In this document: piece by piece, positions 5,123 to 11,474 of the stretch
Layout of the letters: each line of letters starts with the position of its first letter
Position numbering within the stretch: position 1 is the first letter of the stretch
Origin: JAUVZL01 sp965603515
GTDB taxonomy: Bacteria > Hydrothermota > Tepidihabitantia > SM23-42
DNA length: 11,474 bases
Assembly: GCA_965603515.1 (NCBI GenBank)
Contig: CBFDDH010000054.1
Span: 1-11,474, forward strand
Direction: 5' to 3'
Program-made: the position numbers and the translations under genes
The notes under the pieces: generated by a model
Seen by the model: the letters and a program-made list of their open reading frames with translations, nothing else
The model's database searches: none
What the model was told of the DNA's origin: nothing

Positions 5123-5139
5123 TGTGTCAAAATGGCACA
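5123..5139. promoter_or_regulatory. palindromic upstream activator site 5
   Basis: TGTGTCAAAATGGCACA has the same 17 bp as site 1. Its centre is again 71 bp from site 4, and it lies 23 bp beyond the stop of the giant regulator. As RNA it could also form a small hairpin at the 3' end of that transcript, but no T-tract follows. Confidence 0.75.
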
Positions 5140-5162
5140 GTTGCTTGGGTTGTTATGCAAGT

Positions 5163-8100
5163 CTATTTTGTGATATCATACATTTCCATATATCTGTAAA
5201 TGCTTGTCCTACCGATCTTTAGCAATTCTGCTGTTTTTTTTATATTCCAACCGGTTGCATTCAATGCCTCGATTATTGCTTCTTTCCTAATATCTTTTAA
5301 AGACATAATCTCAGCTCCTTTCAACTTTTCAAAACCCAGATCATAAGCCGTGATCAACTGATCCTTTGCCAGGATAACTGCTCTTTCTATAATATTCTGA
5401 AGCTCCCGGACATTACCAGGCCAAAGATAAGCCTTTAACCTCTGCATAGCATCCGATGTAAACCCCTTTAAGGCTTTGTTTATCTCTTTGCTATATTTTT
5501 CCATGAAGAATTGCGCTAACTCTGGGATATCAGATGTTCGTTCTCTTAAAGGCGGTATCTCAATACTGAATACATTAATACGATAAAATAGGTCTTTTCT
5601 AAATCTATTTTCTTCTACCTCAATCTCCAGGTCTCGATTTGTAGCAAAGAAGAATCTGACATTGATTTTTCGGATTTGTGTTTCACCGATCCGGCGGATT
5701 ATCTTGTCTTCTATTGCCTCAAGAAGTTTTGCCTGAAATGAAACACTGGTATTTGTGATCTCATCTAAGAATACAGTTCCAGCTTCACCCTCTTCTAATA
5801 ATCCTGTTTTGTCGTTTACCGCACCGGTAAATGCACCTTTTTTATGACCAAAGAGCTCTGATTCTAAGAGAGTTTCAGGGATTGTTCCACAATTTATCGT
5901 AAGAAATCTTTTATTCTGTCGCTTACTTTTTAAGTGAATAAGACGGGCAAGCATGCCTTTGCCCGTGCCAGTCTCGCCGAGTATGACTACTGGTGAATTG
6001 GTCTGGCTAACACTCTCGATCAGTTCATAGACCTTTTGCATGGGATCGGATTTGCCGATAATATAACCCGCACCGATTTCCTGAATCATCTTGGTCTTTA
6101 ATAGAATGTTCTCTTCAGTCAAGGCGCGGAATGCCAGCGATTTTTCAATTACTGAACCAAGTATTTTGGCAATCGTGATCAAGAAGTCTTTGTCCTGAGG
6201 ACCAAATATGCCGCTGAAAAGCCTTGAGTCAAGGTATATTGCTCCAATAACCTTCTCATGTACAGATAAAGGGATGCACAGTAAAGAACGAATCTGGTTG
6301 AGTATTACGCTTTTCTTGATATTGAATTGAGGATCAGATATGGCGTCTTCAGTAAAGATAATTCTATTCTGTGACATTTTTTTGATCGCGGTCTTTGATA
6401 ATTCCCCGGCATCTTTGATCGTTGTACGGTCTATATTCCGGCCCGCAACAAATTCCATATCATCAGATGTATTGATAAAAAGTGCCCCGCGTTCAGCATT
6501 GGTTGCTTGAATTATCAGGTCAAGTGTATTTTGGATAAAGTTCTTGTCTCCGAGGTGGGTACTGATAAGTTCGGCGAGTTCTGAGAAAGTTTTGAGATAT
6601 TCTGTAGATATCACTCTTCGGGAGTAGTCCTTCACGATAATTGGAAAGAGTTTTTCCTGAATCTTTCTGACCCGATTGAGTTCCAGATCAGCACCAAGCG
6701 AGGCGAAGATCTCTTGTACCTTATTTACCTCGTGGGTAATTTCCTTTATTTGTTTTGGTGCTAACCCTCTGTCGATTTTTGATTCAATCTCCAATTTCTT
6801 AAGATAGGCATAGTCATAAATGCAGCCCATTTGTTTTAATCTTGTTGTTTGTTTTTCTATATCAAGATTCTTTGTTTTCTTGAGATTGAATTGATCTATT
6901 TCTGCTAAAGCACTGGCAATAGCATATTCCCTACTCAGGGAGTTTGTTAGTCCAATTACCCTTTTTGAGTAATCTATGGATTCCTTGAAATTTCTATTTT
7001 CATAATGAAATTGTGATGTTTTTGAAAAGAATTCAATCTTTACACTAATATCCATCTCATCTACTTCTTTCGAACCAAGTCCTTTAAGAAGCATTTTGTT
7101 AGCATGCTCTTTCTTTCCCAAAATGAGATCGATCAATGCCAAGCCAATGTAATACAACGGGTATTGGGTTTTCATTGTTAACTTTTCGAGCTGTGATTTT
7201 GCTTTATCTATTTCACCTTTTTTATAATGTATCATAGATAATTCATATCTGGAGAGTTTATCATGAGGTTCGATTTTGAGCGATCTTCCATAGAATTCTA
7301 TTGCCTCATTGAATTCTCCTGAATCATTACTGATGCTGCCAAGGTTTGATAATGATACATATTGCGTGGTTTGATTGTCAGTCTGTTGTGCCTGGATTAA
7401 CACATCTTTGAATAATTTCGTTGCCATTGATAGATCTCCGTCTTCTAATCGAAATAGTGCCTGATTGCTCAATGCACTCGACAAAGCGTTGATCAATTTC
7501 ATTTCGCTGAAACAATCAATTGCTTTTTCAATATACCTCTGCGCCTGTTTCAGATCATTTTTTTGCTTGTATAGAGAACCCAGAAGGTTTGCTGCATATG
7601 CATAGCTTGCTAATAACTTATGTTTCTGTGCGAACTCTAAATACTGCTTAGCTTTTTCAACGCCCTTGTTAAAATCTCCTTTGAACCATTCATAAACTGC
7701 CGTATAATAAAACGTATCTGCCATCATCTCGACATTGTTGATCCGTTTTGATAAGACAAGTGATCGATCTAATATGCTCTTTGCTTCTTTGAAATTGCTT
7801 GAACACATCAGAGAATAAACCAGACGATTTGCTGCTGCTATGTAATCCAAGGTTTCTTTTTCTTTCATTAAATTCATCGCTTTTCTTAGATTCTTGATCG
7901 CTTCTGGATGCTTGCCCATTCCAGAATAAACCCTGCCCAATCCCGAGTAGATTTCTGACCATAACGTTTTATCGCCGAGTCTTAAAGCCTTATTATAATA
8001 CTGTAGTGCTGTTTTATTGTCGCCTGTTTTTTGGCCTATCTTGGCAATTTTTATCAAAATCCTTGGATATTTTACTGAATGAAGGAGTTGTGCGTATTCT

Positions 8101-10079
8101 GCCATCTTTTCATAGTATTTCACGACCGAATCATAATCATATATTTTTTCTGCATTTTCTGCAGATTTATGAAAGTATTTATATGCTTTTTCAACATGTC
8201 CTACTTTATCATTCAGTTCAGCAAGTACTGATACATAATTCTCGTGTTCAGGTGTGGTTTCCAAGACCTTTATGAGAGTGTTGCAGAACCGTTGCTCTTC
8301 ATTGCGTTCAATCAACCGAGCAATTATCAAAACAAATATTTGATTTGCAACAAATACAACCCTTCTATTATTTATGATGTTTTCTTTTAATAAACCCAGA
8401 TTTTTGAGACGTTCAATCGCGATTTCACTCTTTGTCTTCAGGACTGAACTGATAATGCCGGGCTCTAATGCATGCTGTGCAAGGGCTAAGATTTTTAGTA
8501 CGGTTAGTTCTTCTTTCTTAAGATTCCTCAATTGTTTTTCCAAAAGGTCTTCAATTCTCGAGGGTATCTTAGTCTTACCAAGGACATCCATCTGGACAAG
8601 CCACTTATTGGCTTTGTAAAACACGACTTTGTTCTCATGGAGTTTTTTCAGTATCTCCACGATGAACAATGGTGTGCCGCCACTCTGTTTGTGGAGCCAT
8701 TTAGTGAATCTTCTTTCCTTAGGAAGCGTCGATTTTCTTTCGATCTCAAGCTTGAAAAAGGTTTTTTCAAGCAATTCTTGTATTTGATCAAGGGTAAAAG
8801 GCTTCAATTTAATGATTTCAAAACCCAGGTTCTTGATCCTGCTATCTGTTCTTGAAGCACCAATTATCGATATGTTTGAACCATGAATACCATAACCAAT
8901 ATAACGGAATAACCCGAGTTGATAATCAGACAAGCAGTTAAGATCATCGACAATGATCACGACCTTTTTTTGCCTTGCAAAAGCAAGGAGCAATTCATTT
9001 AGTTCTTCAAATACCTGGAACTTACCTGCCTGATCCTCAGCAGATAGGTCTTCTTTATTCGAAAAAACAATTTTCTTACTGCTAATAAAACCCTCTAGAC
9101 TTTCAAGAAAATCAGTAAGCCCTTGAGCAGCATGAAATAATACAGAAAAATCCTTGCTTAAATACCTGGACTTTATTTCCTGCAATAACCTTGTCTTACC
9201 CGTACCAGTATCGCCATCAATCACAATTACTTTGCCTGCTGCAGCCAGTAATTCATCAATGATATCAGGCATCTCGACAAATCCAGTATTGGGCAAGTGT
9301 ACTTCATAGGAGGGCACCTCGATCTTGATCGACTTCAGATATTTGACGAGTATTTGATAGAGTTCGGGGATTGTTGGTCTTACTACTGGTTCATTGGAGA
9401 TAAGTCTGGCAAGCATGTTATTTATTTCCTCAGACACTTGTTGTATCGGTACAAAAGGATCTTTTGGTTTTTTGCCTGCTAAGGTTTCATAGATAATTAT
9501 ACCGAGTGAATAGATATCACTGCGTTGATCAATGCCGATTCCCTTAATGACTTCGGGCGCCATGTAGTCAATTGTGCCAGCCAGTCCTATGTTCTGGGGT
9601 TTTTTATCAGTTTGTGCAAGGCGCGCTTGGGCAAACCCAAAATCAATGAGCACTGCCTTTTCCTTTTTTTGATCATAGAGAATATGCTCTGGTTTTAAAT
9701 CGCTGTGAATGAATCCCTTGTTGTGGAATGCACCCAAACCATTAATAACCTGAATTACTGCGTCAATGAAATCATCTGAGAAATCATTGAAGCATTTATT
9801 TATGGGTTTTCCTGAGACATATTCAAGGGTAAAATATGCCTTGCCATTATCAGTTACGTCATAATCATAGACCGGTACGATATTTGGGTGCTTGAATTGT
9901 GAGAGGATTTGATATTCGCGCTCAATCAGATCATTATGCTCATGGGTCTTCCTACGGGCGATTTTAAGAACTAGATTTTTCCTGGTGCCTGATGTGATTT
10001 TATAAATGGTCGCATAATTACTCTCTCCAAGTCTCTTGATGACACGATATTTGTGTATACGGTTTCCCTTCGAAAGCAT
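5163..10079 (-). CDS. giant Ser/Thr kinase - ATPase - TPR - GAF - sigma-54 activator fusion
   Basis: The predicted cytoplasmic protein has 1638 aa. Domains in order: protein kinase (about 10-245; Lys39, HSDLKP 125-130, DFG 146-148, APE 174-176); STAND/AAA-type ATPase (about 265-600; Walker A GDTGTGKT 289-296, Walker B IIVDD 375-379, SGGTPLFIVE); helical TPR-like repeats (about 610-1050); GAF (about 1170-1315); sigma-54 AAA+ domain (about 1335-1570; Walker A GETGTGKG 1368-1375, GAFTGA 1415-1420, Walker B VFLDE 1436-1440, WPGNVREL); Fis-type HTH (about 1593-1632). It should sense a signal through kinase, ATPase or GAF and remodel RNA polymerase-sigma-54. Such activators normally carry one receiver or GAF domain, so the kinase-STAND-TPR front end is unusual. 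The ATG at 10079 has no Shine-Dalgarno and a promoter directly abuts it. The adjacent sigma-54 promoters are its likely targets. Confidence 0.95.
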   Translation of the reverse strand: MLSKGNRIHKYRVIKRLGESNYATIYKITSGTRKNLVLKIARRKTHEHNDLIEREYQILSQFKHPNIVPVYDYDVTDNGKAYFTLEYVSGKPINKCFNDFSDDFIDAVIQVINGLGAFHNKGFIHSDLKPEHILYDQKKEKAVLIDFGFAQARLAQTDKKPQNIGLAGTIDYMAPEVIKGIGIDQRSDIYSLGIIIYETLAGKKPKDPFVPIQQVSEEINNMLARLISNEPVVRPTIPELYQILVKYLKSIKIEVPSYEVHLPNTGFVEMPDIIDELLAAAGKVIVIDGDTGTGKTRLLQEIKSRYLSKDFSVLFHAAQGLTDFLESLEGFISSKKIVFSNKEDLSAEDQAGKFQVFEELNELLLAFARQKKVVIIVDDLNCLSDYQLGLFRYIGYGIHGSNISIIGASRTDSRIKNLGFEIIKLKPFTLDQIQELLEKTFFKLEIERKSTLPKERRFTKWLHKQSGGTPLFIVEILKKLHENKVVFYKANKWLVQMDVLGKTKIPSRIEDLLEKQLRNLKKEELTVLKILALAQHALEPGIISSVLKTKSEIAIERLKNLGLLKENIINNRRVVFVANQIFVLIIARLIERNEEQRFCNTLIKVLETTPEHENYVSVLAELNDKVGHVEKAYKYFHKSAENAEKIYDYDSVVKYYEKMAEYAQLLHSVKYPRILIKIAKIGQKTGDNKTALQYYNKALRLGDKTLWSEIYSGLGRVYSGMGKHPEAIKNLRKAMNLMKEKETLDYIAAANRLVYSLMCSSNFKEAKSILDRSLVLSKRINNVEMMADTFYYTAVYEWFKGDFNKGVEKAKQYLEFAQKHKLLASYAYAANLLGSLYKQKNDLKQAQRYIEKAIDCFSEMKLINALSSALSNQALFRLEDGDLSMATKLFKDVLIQAQQTDNQTTQYVSLSNLGSISNDSGEFNEAIEFYGRSLKIEPHDKLSRYELSMIHYKKGEIDKAKSQLEKLTMKTQYPLYYIGLALIDLILGKKEHANKMLLKGLGSKEVDEMDISVKIEFFSKTSQFHYENRNFKESIDYSKRVIGLTNSLSREYAIASALAEIDQFNLKKTKNLDIEKQTTRLKQMGCIYDYAYLKKLEIESKIDRGLAPKQIKEITHEVNKVQEIFASLGADLELNRVRKIQEKLFPIIVKDYSRRVISTEYLKTFSELAELISTHLGDKNFIQNTLDLIIQATNAERGALFINTSDDMEFVAGRNIDRTTIKDAGELSKTAIKKMSQNRIIFTEDAISDPQFNIKKSVILNQIRSLLCIPLSVHEKVIGAIYLDSRLFSGIFGPQDKDFLITIAKILGSVIEKSLAFRALTEENILLKTKMIQEIGAGYIIGKSDPMQKVYELIESVSQTNSPVVILGETGTGKGMLARLIHLKSKRQNKRFLTINCGTIPETLLESELFGHKKGAFTGAVNDKTGLLEEGEAGTVFLDEITNTSVSFQAKLLEAIEDKIIRRIGETQIRKINVRFFFATNRDLEIEVEENRFRKDLFYRINVFSIEIPPLRERTSDIPELAQFFMEKYSKEINKALKGFTSDAMQRLKAYLWPGNVRELQNIIERAVILAKDQLITAYDLGFEKLKGAEIMSLKDIRKEAIIEALNATGWNIKKTAELLKIGRTSIYRYMEMYDITK

Positions 10080-10085
10080 ATGAGA

Positions 10086-10114
10086 AGTCTATGTAAGTTT
10101 TTAATTTTGTCAAC
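10086..10114 (-). promoter_or_regulatory. promoter of the giant regulator, leaderless configuration
   Basis: On the minus strand TTGACA (10109-10114) is followed after 17 bp by TAGACT (10086-10091; 4 of 6). Only 6 nt then precede the ATG at 10079, so the start codon falls at or next to the expected transcription start. The regulator has no sigma-54 promoter or activator palindrome of its own, suggesting constitutive housekeeping expression. Confidence 0.65.
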
Positions 10115-10175
10115 CCCGATTGGAGAGTATCATGGAAACGGAGATAGGGAGAAAAGGAGACAATACAACCGTTAT

Positions 10176-10199
10176 CGCGACTGGAAAGTCGCTCCCACC
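10176..10199 (-). repeat. REP-like palindromic element
   Basis: The minus strand reads GGTGGGAGCGACTTTCC followed by AGTCGCGA. This is a GTGG head followed by a 6-bp stem (GCGACT/AGTCGC) with a 4-nt loop. That head-plus-palindrome design is the definition of REP elements, which are mobilised by RAYT transposases. One isolated copy is seen; no RAYT gene is in the window. Confidence 0.5.
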
Positions 10200-10224
10200 T
10201 TACATTGGTATCATTACTGCAGGG

Positions 10225-10240
10225 GAGGTTTCAAACCCTC
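10225..10240 (+). repeat. imperfect palindrome, possible second REP-like element
   Basis: GAGGTTTCAAACCCTC forms a short hairpin with one T-C mismatch. It is preceded by GCAGGG, similar in layout to the REP-like element just before it but in the opposite orientation. It is not a tRNA: no acceptor or anticodon stem can be drawn around it. Confidence 0.35.
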
Positions 10241-10267
10241 GATTGAAATCCAGCCTCTAACGGGGTC

Positions 10268-10318
10268 ATTGCCCGACTCGTTGTAGTCCTGAGTTGTATG
10301 TCGAAGGGATCGGGCAAT
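10268..10318. repeat. 9-bp inverted repeat around a CTGAG...GTCGAAGG-type sequence
   Basis: ATTGCCCGA (10268-10276) is inverted at 10310-10318. The enclosed stretch CCTGAGTTGTATGTCGAAGG resembles short dispersed repeats seen in many bacterial genomes; that resemblance is from memory and unverified. The core TCTAACGGGG just before it (10256-10265) is shared with the element at 2227-2307. Confidence 0.45.
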
Positions 10319-10343
10319 CTAGAATTAACGCTTCTTGTACTGG

Positions 10344-10389
10344 ATCATCCGGTCAAGCCGGATGATGACACGAGAGTAAGCCGGATGAT
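10344..10389. repeat. hairpin ATCATCCGG/CCGGATGAT plus a second half copy
   Basis: A 9-bp perfect stem (10344-10352 with 10358-10366) encloses a 5-nt loop, TCAAG. The right half with its lead, AAGCCGGATGAT, is repeated at 10378-10389. With the elements at 10176-10318 it accounts for most of the structure in the 418-bp divergent spacer 10080-10497. I see no gene there. Confidence 0.5.
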
Positions 10390-10464
10390 TAGAAACAGGG
10401 GCACTTCTGATAAGTTCTCTAACGTGGTTGACCCCATCCGATAACAGGCAATACTAATAACTTC

Positions 10465-10492
10465 TTGATTTTTCCTTAGAAATAGCTATAAT
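10465..10492 (+). promoter_or_regulatory. promoter of the dehydrogenase-like gene, leaderless configuration
   Basis: TTGATT (10465-10470; 5 of 6) is separated by 16 bp from a perfect TATAAT (10487-10492). Only ATAGT lies between the -10 box and the ATG at 10498, so the transcript should begin at or beside the start codon. No Shine-Dalgarno exists. Confidence 0.75.
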
Positions 10493-10497
10493 ATAGT

Positions 10498-11474
10498 ATG
10501 AATATCTGTGTTGTTGGTGCCGGTATGCAAGGTAGTGTAGTAGCTCAAGATTTGGTGCAATCAGGACACGCGGTTACAGTACTGGATAACAATATAAATC
10601 TCCTCCGGAAATTGAAGAAAACCACTGCGCTTACTGCTCGGGAATTCAATGTAACGAACAAGGTGAAGTTCATCAGGTTGATTAAACCCTTTGATGTTGT
10701 TGTTGGCGCTTTGCCTGCGGCAATGGGCTTCTACACCATGGATTGTGCGATAAGAGCCGGCGTTGACATTGTCGATATGTCTTATTCTCCAGAAGACCCC
10801 TTTTTGTTACAGGAAAGAGCCGAACTGGAGAACATCAGGGTTGTCCCGGATGCTGGTTTTGCTCCGGGTTTAGGCAATATTCTTATTGGTGAAACTTATC
10901 AGGAGTTCAAGGGGATCGATAGCCTCAGGATTTTTGTGGGTGGCATACCCCAGAAGCCGGAACCCCCATTTAATTACCATGTGACCTGGTCGCTTGCCGA
11001 TGTCATCGAGGAATATACCAGACCATCAAAGATCGTGAAAAACAGAGAGCTGATTACGGTCCAGGCATTGAGCGGCGTTGAGGAGTTGTCTATGCCTAAA
11101 ATAGGTCAGCTTGAGTGTTTTTACACCGACGGTCTGCGTACCCTTTTGAAGACATTAAAACATGTAAAGAACATGGAAGAGAAGACCATAAGATACCCAG
11201 GGCACGCGCAGTTGTTTAAGACGCTTATAGACTGCGGTTTTTTCTTAGAACAATCGGTTCGCTACAGAAAAAGATTGGTCAGCATAAAAGATGTAAACAT
11301 CGAGTACCTCAGAAATATTCTAATGGGTGGTGACAAAGAGGATCTATCAATACTGATAATCGAAATCAAGAAGGGCAGTAGGAAGAGGAAATTCACTTGT
11401 ATCGATTATTACGATAGAAAAAAGGACATTAGTTCGATGGCGCGGATGACCGCGTATACTGGTTCTGTTATTGC
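10498..11474 (+). CDS. saccharopine dehydrogenase-like NAD(P)-dependent oxidoreductase (3' end outside window)
   Basis: An open frame of 325 codons runs off the window without a stop. The N-terminus is a Rossmann nucleotide-binding fold: VVGAGMQGS (5-13) followed by an Asp at the end of the second strand (VTVLD, residue 30). Family signatures follow: VVVGALPAAMGFYTMDCAIRAG (68-89), PDAGFAPGLGN (117-127) and GGIPQKPEPP (148-157). These are typical of the saccharopine dehydrogenase/LYS9-like superfamily, usually near 390-400 aa, so roughly 65-75 residues are missing. The family includes lysine-pathway and carboxynorspermidine enzymes, and the substrate here cannot be assigned. It is divergent from the giant regulator across 418 bp, with its own promoter. 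There is no functional tie to the signalling locus. Confidence 0.9.
   Translation, partial: MNICVVGAGMQGSVVAQDLVQSGHAVTVLDNNINLLRKLKKTTALTAREFNVTNKVKFIRLIKPFDVVVGALPAAMGFYTMDCAIRAGVDIVDMSYSPEDPFLLQERAELENIRVVPDAGFAPGLGNILIGETYQEFKGIDSLRIFVGGIPQKPEPPFNYHVTWSLADVIEEYTRPSKIVKNRELITVQALSGVEELSMPKIGQLECFYTDGLRTLLKTLKHVKNMEEKTIRYPGHAQLFKTLIDCGFFLEQSVRYRKRLVSIKDVNIEYLRNILMGGDKEDLSILIIEIKKGSRKRKFTCIDYYDRKKDISSMARMTAYTGSVI

Noticed and set aside
4980..5222. 80-aa open frame across the activator palindromes
   Set aside because: It covers three regulatory palindromes and the 3' end of the giant regulator, and its composition is not protein-like.
8532..8855. 107-aa open frame inside the giant regulator, opposite strand
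   Set aside because: Antisense shadow of the conserved ATPase region; no start signals.
10205..10250. Second tRNA suggested by a T-arm-like GGTTTCAAACCC
   Set aside because: No acceptor, D or anticodon stems can be drawn around it.
10053..10286. 77-aa open frame on the plus strand
   Set aside because: It overlaps the start and promoter of the giant regulator and the REP-like element; no ribosome site.

Overview
The window is bacterial and probably comes from an uncultivated, moderately AT-rich lineage. The phylum cannot be fixed from the sequence. A WOR-3/Stahlbacteria-like or other deep-branching anaerobe is a guess, based only on the style of the giant regulators and the repeat-rich spacers. 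The protein-coding genes are mostly signalling genes, separated by spacers full of short palindromes and tandem repeats.

Layout. 1-182: a 55-bp sequence repeated at a 115-bp offset. 183-256 (-): tRNA-Arg(CCG), with its own sigma-70-type promoter at 343-370. 551-715 (+): a 54-residue single-span membrane protein. 761-2050 (-): a multi-spanning HD-GYP protein. 2051-2370: a spacer with a perfect 22-bp palindrome and an 81-bp element with 14-bp terminal inverted repeats. 2371-2685 (+): an orphan AddA/RecB-type nuclease domain, probably a gene remnant. 2765-3952 (-): a membrane-anchored GAF/HD-GYP protein. 4023-4217, 4466-4660 and 4672-4875 (-): three very small genes. 5163-10079 (-): a 1638-residue regulator. 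10080-10497: a divergent spacer made of REP-like inverted repeats. 10498 to the end (+): a saccharopine dehydrogenase-like protein cut by the window edge.

The core of the window is 2765-10079, all on the minus strand. The giant protein joins, on one chain, a Ser/Thr-kinase domain, a STAND/AAA-type ATPase, a long TPR-like region, a GAF domain, a complete sigma-54-activating AAA+ domain with an intact GAFTGA loop, and a Fis-type HTH. Directly downstream are two near-consensus sigma-54 promoters (4902-4917 and 4247-4262). They are preceded by three and two copies of one 17-bp palindrome (consensus TGTGTCANAATGRCACA), with centres 71, 71 and 73 bp apart, which is the layout of enhancer sites for a sigma-54 activator. 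The two promoter regions are duplicates: 76 of 95 positions are identical without gaps. They drive (1) a signal-peptide-bearing 67-aa peptide followed by a 64-aa Sm/Hfq-like protein, and (2) a paralogous 64-aa Sm/Hfq-like protein followed by the GAF/HD-GYP protein.

The working model is inference. A cytoplasmic sensor kinase/ATPase switches on sigma-54 transcription of a secreted peptide, two small RNA-binding-like proteins and a c-di-GMP phosphodiesterase.

A second theme is initiation. The giant regulator, the first HD-GYP gene and the dehydrogenase have sigma-70-type promoters whose -10 box lies only 5-9 nt before the ATG, with no Shine-Dalgarno, so they look leaderless. The 54-aa gene and the sigma-54-driven small genes have strong Shine-Dalgarno sites.
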